64,000 nucleotides of DNA from Niebla homalea (taxonomy: Eukaryota > Ascomycota > Lecanoromycetes > Lecanorales > Ramalinaceae), in the NCBI GenBank assembly GCA_019925105.1, contig JAHGAU010000043.1, forward strand, positions 181,758-245,757. Direction: 5' to 3'. Under the pieces are notes generated by a model. It was not told where the DNA came from, searched no databases, and saw only the letters and a program-made list of their open reading frames with translations. Of the stretch, positions 49,195 to 61,200 are shown in pieces. A program made the position numbers and the translations under genes. The stretch's first letter is position 1; the number at the start of each line of letters is the position of its first letter.

Positions 49195-49391
49195 TGTTGG
49201 ACTTGTTGATGAACGCTCCAATCGTGTGTTGGAGATAGGGCTGTGTTGTCATAAAAGTGTTATAAACTTCTTATTAACTGGGCGTATATTTAAGTGCGTT
49301 CTTTACATATAATATAAAGCCTTCCCTTCTCCCCCTTTTTTTTTTATTAAATAGTTAACTTAATGAATTCCTTTTATTATTTAATATAATA
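49195..49391 (+). repeat. 5' LTR of Copia B copy 2 (197 bp), partly un-RIPed
   Basis: Starts TGTTGGACTTGTTGATGAAC; the first 60 bp keep CpA/TpG. It ends TTAATATAATA, equivalent to TTAATACAACA at 19,963. Confidence 0.75.
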
Positions 49392-52300
49392 GGTTATAAG
49401 CCTCGGCCTTAATATTATATAAGCTATTTTATTATTATTAATTTATTTATTTTATTTTCTATATATATATCCGGAGTAAAGTATATAAAATTTCTTAAAT
49501 TAAAAGGCCGATTAAATTACTCTCTATAAGTAAAAAATGTCCGTTTAATATTCATTTTAAATAATATTTAATTTATCGTTAAAAAAAACGTATAAAGAAA
49601 ACCCATTATAAAGGACGGATAAGTAATACCGGCTATATTAGTTATACTTACCGTTAAGAAAGAAATGCTTAAAGTATAACTTTTAATTAATATTATTATT
49701 AACATATCTATTTAGGAGGAATATAATAATATTAAAAACTTATATTTAATTTAACTTAAATTTAAAAAAAATAATTTATAGCGAATAATAATCCTTTAAA
49801 GGATTAAGTATTTTAAGGTCTTATAATATTTAACTTATTGAAATATATAAGCTTATATAATTATATTAATTAATTAAAACGCTATAAATAATGAATGATT
49901 AAATTGAATACTTAAATATATCCGTAATAATACGTCTTATCCTTTAAAATAAAGCTTAAGTTTAAATATAGGATTTTTATATTTAATATAGAATAATTAA
50001 TAATTATTATAGGGAGAATACTTAATATTTATAAGCTTATAGTTATTTTAATTAAATATAATAAATATATATTTAATTAAGATACCATAATAAAAGCTTT
50101 TTATCTTGGAAATTATAGTAAATAAGATAAGCCCTTCAAGGGAGGTAAGGCGGGATCCGTAACTAACGTATAATATTACCATTATAAAGGCAACTATAAG
50201 TAAAATAAATACTAATAAAAGAACCTAAATTTAAGACTTAATTAATAAAAGCCGGCGGACAATAGTAAATATTTTATCGTTATTATAAAAGAAATGAAAA
50301 AGACAAGATTAAATAAAAAATCCAAATTTTAAAAATAATAAGGATATAGATAAATTTAAATCTATAAAAGGGTTTATAATAAGAACCCGTATTTATAATT
50401 ATAAAACGATTAAAATATTATCAGCCAAGGTATTACTGGACAAAAGTAATTTACCTATTCTAGATATTAATATTAACGTCTATTATTAATAAGATCGTAT
50501 TTTATTTATCTTATCCCGGAAAATAATTTTTAAAGTATTACTTTTAAGCTGAAAGGGATTTCCGGTAAAAATATAAAAGTAACCGGGATAAGGATAATCA
50601 GGTTAAGGCCCGTTTCAAAAGGTAATATTATCTTAATTACGTTAATAAATATCTAATATAAACTTAAGATAAACAATAATTTCGTTTTATTTAAAACCTT
50701 TTATAAGAAGGGCTATAATATATTAATAAGAAATCCATATAGGAAATAAAGATTATATAATAAATAAATAATAATCTTTTTATCGGGTTTATTATCGGTC
50801 GTTGTTTAATACTTGATTTTTACATAATTAATCAGGGTAAAGCTTTTATAACTTATACTTTAAAGCCGGTATCTTAAGTTTAGCTTTATCAACGTTTTAT
50901 TTATTATAATATAAATACCGTTAAGGAAACGGTCTTAATTATTACCGGTATCGATATTAAAAAGGTAATAATATTTTAATAAATAAAGTTAAAGTATAAT
51001 CTTTACGGATCGTATATTATAAGGAAATAAATAAAAACCCTAGCTTATATAGATTACCGTTAAGAACGTATCAAACGCTTAAATAAAGGTATCCTTTAAT
51101 ATTATAATATCGCCGGGGAAGGGAATATTATTTTTACCATTAATAAATCTAAATATTACGTCGTTTTTATAAAAAATATCACGGGCGTAATATATATTTA
51201 TATAATTAAATCTGAAGTTTAACTATTGAAAGTTTTAAGGAAGCACTTTATTTTAATAAAGGCTTAAAGCCTTAAATTAATAGTTATCTATAATAATAAT
51301 AAGATTACTTTAAGTAATAAGCTTCAGGACTTATATAAGGAGTTTAGGATATATCCTGAAATAATGGATTTATATAATCCTTATTAAGACGGTATATTTA
51401 AATAAGGCTTTTAAATAAACTTTAATTATATATGAATTATATTATATATAATAAATCTATTATAAAAGTTCTAAAATAAAGCTTCTACGTATATTATTTA
51501 TATAAAATATCGATTTCCGTTAAAAATACTTAAGGATAAAACGTCAATTAAAACTTAAATAAACGAGAAGTTAAATGTTTTATATATATATATATTTTTG
51601 AAATATATTTATTATTATTATAAAGAATTAAAACAGTAAAAACTTAAATATAAGAATAAAAATGTCGATTTTTAGGCTATAAAGCTATTAGTTAATATCG
51701 ATTTTAAAGTATTAATAAGAAGAAAATAATCGTTTTAATTTATGTCCGCTTTAATAAATAAATAAATATTAATAATAATAAGGAGGAGGAATATACTAAC
51801 CCTTAATAATTATTTAATAATATTATTAATAACTTTACCGTTACCGATACGGAAAACGAAAATATTTCTGTAAGGGAAACTTCCGAAGGAAATTAATAAA
51901 ATTAAAATAAAGATAATAATAATAATAAATTTTATTTATTAAAGGATAAAGATAAAAATTATAAGTCTTAAGGATAAAAGTTTACTCCTAATAATTTAAA
52001 GAATTATTATAATGAATCGGAGCTTAAGGAGCTATTTAAATATTTAACTAAAAAAGGTCTTCGCTTTAATTATGAAGTATTATTAAAAATTCAGTCTTAT
52101 AATAAAGTATCTTTTATTTCAGTAAAAATATATACCTTTATTTAATAAATTATCGGGCTTATCCTTATAAAGGTTCTTATATTATATATAGTTTACGAGG
52201 CCTTAACTGGCTTTAATGAGGACGAATAAATAAAACTTTTTAAATCAAACTTAAATATATAAAAGTAGAAAGGGTATAAAAATTATTATTAATACTATAT

Positions 52301-53810
52301 AAAGTTTATTTATTATTAAACTATTAAGTTTTATTATATAAATATAAGCTGAGAAAGGATATTATCCTTTATAAACCCGTTAAATAATACAAGGATGCCG
52401 ATAAAAATAAGGATAAGATTACCTTTTATTATTTTTAATAATCGCTAAATTTATAAGTTAATAATTATTTTTTACGATTATAATAAAAAATAATTATAAG
52501 GCTAAGGTAATTAATATTATCTTAATATTTCTTAAAGCCTTACTTAAATAACGAATTTAGATAAAGCAATTATACGGGTTTAAGGAGAAAAGATTAAATA
52601 ATAAGAAACTTACGTATTTTCTTCTAAAAGCTTTATATAGACTTAAATAGGCTTTATTTAAGTTATATTTTACTTTTTATAAATTAATGGAATCTTTAAG
52701 TTTTAAACGTATAAAAAAAATTACTTAATATTTTAATATTTTAGAAAAACATTATTATTATTATTTACGTTAATAATATACTTATTATCGTTAGAAATAA
52801 AGTAACTATATAATAGCTTAACAATATACTTAAAGTTCATTTCTATCTTAAAAAGTTAAGAAATATAAAATATTATCCCAAACTATATATAATCGTTTAA
52901 ATCGTACGGTATATATTATATAACTTATATATAATAAATATTTATTAAAATAAATAAATATAAAGTTTTATTTTAAAAAAGGGCTTCATATTTTTATAAA
53001 GGAAAACATAGTTTTAAAACGTATACGGGAAGGCTAATAAGCCTTAATTAATAAGTAAAAAATATATACCTTATTTATAAAAGCTATATAATAAGTATAT
53101 AAAACAATATATTTAAATATATTTTATACCGTTAATAAACTTCTAAACTTTATAATAAATTTAATAAAGATATATATTAACGCGGTAAAATAAGTCATAA
53201 AAAATTTTATTTTAACGTATAATATCGGGATTTACTATAGATATATCAAATGATAAACCGGAAAATAAATTAATTATTTAAACGTATTATATTCTGACAT
53301 TAAAGAAATATTGAGGTTAACGTTAGAGTACGTTTTTTAATATTAAAATAAATTAATCAATACTTGATCCCGTTAATGGAATGTTATCGTTTTTTTTATT
53401 AATAGAATCAGAATATAACGTAGCTTATAAGGCCCCCCGTGAAATACTTTTGTTATGCTTATTTTTTTAAAAAATAAATTATTCCGGTAAAGATATAAAG
53501 TTAATTATATTATATATCGATAATTAAATTATAATAAGAATTATTAATAAGCCATCCGATTAAAATAGAATAAAATGTATCTATAATTATTATTATATAG
53601 TTTATAAGATAATATTAAAAACGAAAGAACTTATTTTAAAATAAATTCTAAGTAAAAAGTAAGTGGCAGATATATTAATAAAGCCGTTAAATTAAACGGC
53701 CTTTTTACCTATGAAGGAAATACCAAGTTTAAGAGCCGTACCGTAATAATAACCTCGATCATTAAAAGGAATATAGTAAATAATAATTAACGTGGTTATT
53801 ATTGAAGGAG

Positions 53811-53886
53811 TATTAAAAGTATTAATAAATACTTTAATTACAGATTAAAAATAGGGCTATATTATAATAAAAGTATTATAAACTTC
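53811..53886 (+). repeat. Truncated 3' LTR of Copia B copy 2
   Basis: Matches the first part of the LTR up to TTATAAACTTC, then joins TGGAAAGGGGGAGAG of family D. Confidence 0.65.
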
Positions 53887-56800
53887 TGGAAAGGGGGAGA
53901 GTATGGAAGACACCAAACTTGCGGATAAGTTTATGAAGGAATGGAAATATTAAAAGGGTTAATTAAGGGTAGAATCGATTTATGTATACTTTAAAAAGGG
54001 AGGGTATAACGGATTATTATAGTAAGGAACCTATACCTTATTAATTTATATAGGGGTTGCGGTTTATCTTTAATTATACTTTTTATACTTTCTTATTACC
54101 TATTATTTTATTACTTTTGTTTTTTATCTTTTCTTAATTTTTTAACGGGTTTAAGAAGGCTTTAATTTACTTATATATATTAAGGGATTTAATGTAATTA
54201 TACGATTTAATCGTAAATAACTTCTTATATTTTTCTTTAATTAATAGTAATAAAAACTATAAAAAATTATAAAAAACCGATATTTATTATTATTATATTA
54301 TATATATATATAATAAAAATAATAAATTATAAGTTCATATATATCCATAAAATATTCTTAACTATTGTTTACTTATTAAATAAGTATTAAAATGGAGAAA
54401 AATAAGGGTATTTAAATAGCTTTTTTTTAAATATTTATATTTAAATATTTTTATTTTTATCTTTAATTAATACGGAGACCCCGTTTATATAAATTGGTAA
54501 TATATTATCAATATTTGTTAATTAATTATTAATTATTAAATTTTAAGAAGTAAAAAGAAATAATAACTTTTTTTTAGCGTTTTAATTTAAAAAAAATAAT
54601 AATATTTTTTCTATTAATAATAAGTTTAAACCTTAATTAAGAAATAAACATATATATTACCGGGAATTTTAAATTATTATTAAGGGAAATACATTTTATT
54701 AATTAATATAAACTACTTTTTTAAAATAAAAGAAATTAAAATAATTAAAGAAAGAAAAAATTTAAAAAATGAATTACCTTAAATAACGTAAAATCATTAT
54801 TTAATAATTAACGATTATGATATATAGATTATAAGATTTATTAAGTTAATTTAAGTAATTAAATCTGATTAAATTATAAGTTTTATTAAACCGTTCCGAG
54901 CGACCGAATTATAAATCTTGTTAAATAATTTTAAATAATTAATTTATATATAATAAATAAGACTTTTTAAATTAATCCGGAGTATTATATATATTCCTTA
55001 AAGACGTAAAGTTAATCCCGAAAACTATTTTATACCGGGTAAACGATCTTTTAAGATCCGTTAAGTAATTCCGGGTATTTTAATATTAATAAATATATAA
55101 AATTCCTTAGTAATTATCGGAATAATTGAATTAAATCGTATATTTTAATAATAAAAGTAATAAAATAAAGATTCCTTAATAACGTTTAAATAATTATATA
55201 TACTTCTTAAAGAGATACTTTTTATTAAAACGTAAATTATTAAGTTAAAAGCTATTTAAGCGATAATTAAGTTTTAAATTATCTTTAAATGTTTAAATTA
55301 ATCTTTAAAAATTCCTAAGAAATAACCGCAAATTATATAATACGTTAATAAAACGTAATAAGCCCTTTACTTTAAATTATAAGTTAAATAATTGGAAATT
55401 AGGAAACCAGAAAATAAATTAAAAAAAAAAGAAAAATAATAAAACCAATTAAAAGAATTAATAAACAAATAAAAAACCGACATAAACATATATATTATAA
55501 TAATTATATTATATATATATTAAAAACATTAATAATAACTTATAATGGCTATTAACGTAGAACTTGTTTTATTTAATAGTATTTTCCTTAAGGCCTTTTA
55601 ATATAAAAAATAAAAAAGATCAAACTAAATATCTAGGACTTATTTTAATTTAAAAACAAATATAAACTTATAGTAAAATATAAGTTATATATATATAACT
55701 TAAAATTTTTTAAGAAACTTATTAACGTTATATAATTATATATTAATTTAACCCTTTTTTTTTATAAAAAAAATAAATAAAAAAATTAAATATAATTATT
55801 TGGAGTAATCCTAAACCCCTTTTTTAAAAATATTAATAATATTATAAGGATAATATATTTTATTTTATATATTTCTTAATACCCTTAATGTAGAAAAGGT
55901 AAAGTTAAATATTATTATATATATCAAGAAACTAATTATAATATTATTATTCTTTTTATTATTATTTTATTTCCTTTATTAAAAAACATATATATATTCT
56001 TTTATTTAATAGTAAATAAGAAATAAGGAAAATCGGGATATATTTATACAAATTATGGGATTATCCTATATTTATTAATAATTATAAATATTATTAAGGA
56101 TTTTTTTATAGTAAATTTTATTTACCTTTCTTTAAACAGTAATAAAAAATTATCAGAAATCCCTTAATCCTTTAAATTTAAACATGAATTAATTAATATA
56201 TATAAAATAAAGCAAAGTTTTAAATAATTTTAATTCCTTCCTTAATAATAATAATAACGGTAAATAAAAAAAAGATTGCATAATATTATTAATAATTCTA
56301 ATTTATACTTTAAAATTATTAAAAACCTTATAATAAAGAATTATAATACAATATAGGATTAAGATTTTATTCTATAAGTTAAAAGAATTATATGAATAAA
56401 AAAAAAGTTAATTAATATATAAAAATAAATCCATAACGTATAAAAAAAAATTTTAAAAATACTTCCCTTAATTAATAAATAAATATAATAAATATAAAAC
56501 TTAAAAGAAACATAATGTATTAAACAGAATAACCGGAAATCAATATATTACTTATAAATAAAAGAATAAAAAATATTATAAAAAAAGATATAAAGAGTTT
56601 TTAGAAATTATTAAATTAAAAGTTTTTAAAATTAAATCTTAATAACCTTACGGAATAAATAATAAATAATATTAAAATATTATATTAAGGAATTGTCAGG
56701 TACTGAGAGTACTGAGGTAAAATGTGGGTATAATATATACGATAAGTGTCTACCTAGCTATGAAGGTGCGCAATATAAGTGTGCGCGCCAAGCCACTATA

Positions 56801-57265
56801 CCCCTTTAGGTTTTAATGCCCGATAAGCTCTTAATATACGCATATTGTATATAATAAATATACCGCAAAAAGAAAGACTATAACGCCCTCGTTGCGACGG
56901 TGAGGTTGAAGTCTTCGTGAAGAAAAGCGGTTCCGGGGCTAGGGATTAAGTATATTTAGCGCTAAATATGCTAAGGAAGTAAAAGGAAGTGGTAATAATT
57001 GAGTATTAAGGCTGGTTGGAAAGTCGAAAAATCGAAAAAGGTATAAGCCGAGCAATTATTATGATCTTACCCGGGAAATAGTCGTGGATTTAAGTGTTTT
57101 ATAAAAGCTAAATCGCTCAAATCCGTTATCTCCGTAATTTAACCGAGTTAAGTCTTACTTACGTATAAGCCTTATTAAGTGGCCGTATTGAGGGGCTGCG
57201 GGTTACGTAATAACCCTTATAAGCATAATAAGGCTTCAGCTATTATTTAGTTAATTTATATATAC
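53887..57265 (+). mobile_element. Unclassified repeat family D, copy 2
   Basis: Begins TGGAAAGGGGGAGAGTATGG within a Copia B LTR. The first 1 kb is repeated from 57,266, and the first 2.7 kb matches the minus copy (37,740-41,289). If the 57,266 repeat is its second LTR, the LTR is at least 960 bp and the internal region about 2.3 kb or less, too short for a full pol, so the element would be non-autonomous. The last 570 bp (about 56,690-57,265) are much less RIPed and not shared with the minus copy. No protein motif can be read. Confidence 0.5.
56690..57265. other. Weakly RIPed unique segment
   Basis: Keeps CpA/TpG (for example GAGAGTACTGAGG, GCGACGGTGAGGTTGAAG). It carries AGTATATTTAGCGCTAAATATGCT, a near-palindrome around AGCGCT at about 56,960. 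No reading frame of note. Confidence 0.4.
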
Positions 57266-58230
57266 TGGAAAGGGGGAGAGTATGGAAGACATAAAAGTTG
57301 CGGATAAGTATATAAAGGAAAGGAAATACTAAAAGGGTTAACTAAGGGTGGAATCGATTCGTATATATTTTGAAAAGGAAGGGTATAACGGATTACTATA
57401 GTAAGTAACCTATATTTTATTAATTTATATAAGGGCTGCGGTTTATCTTTAATTGCACTTTATTATTACCTACTATTTTATTACTTTTATTCTTTTATTT
57501 CTTTTTATCTTTTTTAACGGTTTTAAGAAGGCTTTTATCTGCTTATATATATTAAGGAATTCAATTTAATTATATAACTTAATCGTAAATAATTTATTAT
57601 ATTTTTTCCTTAATTAACGGCAGTAAAAACTATAAAGATATTATAGAGAATTAACCTTTATTATTATTATATTATATATATATAACGAGAGTAATAGACT
57701 ATAGATTTATATATATTCATAGAATATTCTTAATTATTATTTACTTATTAAATAAATATTAAAATCGAAAAAAATAAAAGTATTTAAGTAATTCCTTTTT
57801 AAGTACTTTTATTCGGATATTCTTATTATTATCCGTAATTAATATAGAGACCCTATTCGTACGTATTAATAAAATATTATTAATATTTATTAATTAATTA
57901 TTAGCCATTGAAAATTAAAAAGTAAAGAAAAATAACAGATTTTTTAAAGCGCCCCAATTATAAAAAAATAATAATACCTTTTATATTAATAACGGGCCTA
58001 AACCTTAATTAGGAAATAATTATATATATTACCAAATATTCTAAATTATCGTTAAGGAAATTATAATTTATATATTAATATAAGCCGCTTTTTTAAAATA
58101 AAAGAAATTAAAATAATTAAAGAAAAAAAATAGAAAAAAATTAGTTATTTTAAATAACGTAAAATTATTATTTAATAATTAACGATTATGATAATTAAAA
58201 TATAAAACTCATTAAGTTAATATAAGTAAT
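57266..58230 (+). mobile_element. Unclassified repeat family D, copy 3 (interrupted)
   Basis: Direct repeat of 53,887-54,860 (TGGAAAGGGGGAGAGTATGG at the start, TTAAGTTAATATAAGTAATT at the end). It stops exactly where the tail of the LINE begins, so the LINE inserted into it. Confidence 0.65.
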
Positions 58231-58247
58231 TGATTGATTGATTGATT
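58231..58247 (-). repeat. LINE 3' tail, (AATC)n
   Basis: Plus strand GATTGATTGATTGATTT, that is AATC repeats on the element strand. Short tandem repeats at the 3' end are a common LINE terminus. Confidence 0.6.
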
Positions 58248-61200
58248 TATATTACGGATTTAACTAGGCTAATTCCGGCGTTCCTTAATACTCGGCCATT
58301 TAGCCTTATTAATAACCGTAAAAACCCGATATCTATTATATTAAGAATAAAAACCGGTATTTACCCAGCCTTTATTCTCGTTTTAAGGGTTAAGAGTATT
58401 TACGGCCGTTTAAAAAGTAAGAATTTATTTATACGTTTTTTTTAAGAAAACCTATAATATTATAACTAAATTTACTTAAAGGTTACTTTTAAACTTATTA
58501 TTTTTCCGTTATTTTATGGGTTTATTTAATGTTAAAATTTCAAAATTCCGATTATACTATTAAATATCTTTATTAATATATATATTATTATTACTTTATT
58601 TATACGACTTTATTAATTAATACAATATTATTTTTTATACCGCTTTAATATTTATAGTCCCTTTAACCCCTTATTAAGTATAGTTTTCCCGTTATTATTT
58701 TTTATTTTCGGGTTAAAAGTGAAATTTCTTAATTAAGTTTTTAATTATTTTATTTATTTCCTTAATTAAATTAAATTATAATAATAAGCCCGTAATTATT
58801 ATAAATTTAACGGCCGCTTTAATACCTTTTTTATTGATAAGTATTTAACGATAATCGTTAATCTTTACTTTTTGAATTAACCCCGGTTTAAGCTCCTTAA
58901 ATAATAAATAGGAGATTAATATATATATAGCGTCCTGCTTCCGTTATTTATACTTATAATTAACGTTAATTTAATTACCCGTATATATAATAGAAAGGAA
59001 GTAAATTAAGCTATTTTTATTTATCCGGAGTTAAATTATTAATACGTTATTATTTTTTTTTATAATCTTATAACGCCGGAGATATTTATTAATAATTTTA
59101 TTGTTATTTAAAGCCGGGTATTATCGTCCTTAAGGGATTAATTCTTTATATTTACGTTAATACTTTATTTACCTCTTTTTAATCTATAGGGTAATCGCCG
59201 TTAATTTCATTTTTATAGCCTTTTTTTTTTCCGTTACTTTCGCTTCCGGTAAAAGTTTATATATTTTACGTTAATTTCTTAAACGTAAGTTAAATTGACC
59301 TTTTTTTTGGCTTATTTTAATTTAACTTCCATAAAAGAAATAAATATTATTTTTCTATATTTTTTTATCCGTAACTTTTTATAATTTTAATAAATACGTT
59401 TATTTCTTATTAACGTAATTAAGTTTATACCTTTTTTAAGTTTTATTTAAACGATTATTTAATTAAGGATTAACTTTATTAATAATATAAAGACCTTAAA
59501 TTTTAATATCGGGATAAGAATTGCTTTATATGCTTTACTTATTATTTTTAAGCATTAATTTTAAACTTTTTATAGTTATTAAACGGGTTTTTTCCTATAT
59601 TTAAGCGTACCCTTAAGTATATATTAAATAATTACCGCGTACGTTGTTATAAGCTTTATAATCGCTTAATAAATAATTTTAGCTTTTTATAAGGTAGCTT
59701 TTTACGTTAACGCCGTAAGGTAAATAAAACCTTTTTCTTATAAAATTATTTTCTTTTAGACCTTTTTTATATAATTTTTTTAATTTAATTTCTTATTAAT
59801 TTATAAATTAAATACTTTAATATTAACCTTTAATTTTATTATTATATTATTTAAGTTTACTGTAATTATTATATTATATAGCTTCGGGCTTTTTATTATA
59901 TAAATAAACTTATACTTATACGGGGCGAATTAAGCCTTATATATCTTTACTTATTATAAATAAACTTTATAAACTTATTTTAACTTTAAATAATTTATAC
60001 AAATAAATATATTATAAATTAAAAAATAAATATTATTAATAAAGCTTTTTATTTAAACTTTTTATTTTAATTTTATTAAGTTTTTAATAAACGGGCCGTT
60101 AAAGAATAAAAATAAGACCAAGAAAATAAATAATTTTTAAGGAATCTTTATTATTATAGGCTTTATCGTATTTATCTTTTATCTTAAATTAATTAACGTT
60201 ATTTAATTATTTAAAAACTTTTTATTTAATTTATAAAAAAAGTAAAACCTTTTTTTCTACAAATTATATAATAACCTTTAATAATTTATTTTATTAAACG
60301 TTTTTATAATATTTAAGGAAAAAAAACTTATAACGTATTTTTTCCTATAGCTTTATACCGTATATACGTTATTAATTAAGTTTTTAAAAACCGTTTTTAT
60401 TAATTGTCCTCTTTTTATCCTTATTTATTAATTAAGAAATAGCTTATATTCTTTTACGTAATTATTTAAAATCTTCGTAATTATTGTCTTTAAAGTTTTT
60501 TTTTTAACGTATAAAGGAATATTATAAATTTATACGACTTTATTTTTAAATAATCTAACTTAACTAGCTTCTTAAAGATAATCGTCTTAACCTTTTTAAA
60601 TTTATAAGGATAATAACCTATATTAAAATAAACTTAAAATAAATAAATAAAAACCTTTTTAAATAATAATATTATTATAAATAAGAATTTATTTAATATA
60701 CCGTTAAATCCGGAGGTTTTATCCTTCTTTAACTTATTAATTGTTTTAATTATTATCTTTTAAGTTATTATTTTATTTATTATTATTAATTTAAAATATA
60801 TAATACCGTCGATATTTATTAAGTTAACTTCCGGTAATAAAGGAAAAAACGCCCCTTTAAAGGCCTTAATTTTACCATTAAAGGTATTTATTATTATACC
60901 GTTTAATCTTTTTAAAGGTAAAAACTTAAAGATAAATTTAAGTTTTTTACTTTATTTTTTACCGTATTTTATTAACTTTTAAATATTATAAGGGGAAACC
61001 GTTAAGTTATATATTATAACCCGGAAGTATATTTACTTAATTTTCCGGATAATTTTTTTTTTCTTTTTAAGCTTTTTTTAACTATTAAAGTATTTCTTAG
61101 TTCCTATATTTAATAGTTTATTTTATAAGCGTTTTTACCTTTATAATTACCTTTATATATTCTTTATTCCAATAAATTTTAACTTTCTTAAATAACTTTA

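Larger units (their letters stand above)
49100..53886 (+). mobile_element. Ty1/Copia family B, copy 2, with tail of another copy upstream
   Basis: The 5' LTR is 49,195-49,391, followed by GGTTATAAGCCTCGG as a probable primer-binding site. The internal region is 49,392-53,810 (4.4 kb) and the 3' LTR starts at 53,811. RT motif at about 52,763-52,792 (IYVNNILIIV). Unexpectedly, 49,130-49,194 before the 5' LTR matches the end of the internal region and the purine tract that normally precede a 3' LTR. A second element therefore once lay upstream and shares this LTR. The 3' LTR is cut at 53,886 by a family D insertion. All frames are RIPed. Confidence 0.75.

Noticed and set aside
58242..58445. Plus-strand 67-codon ORF
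   Set aside because: Lies antisense within the LINE 3' region; no coding signal.
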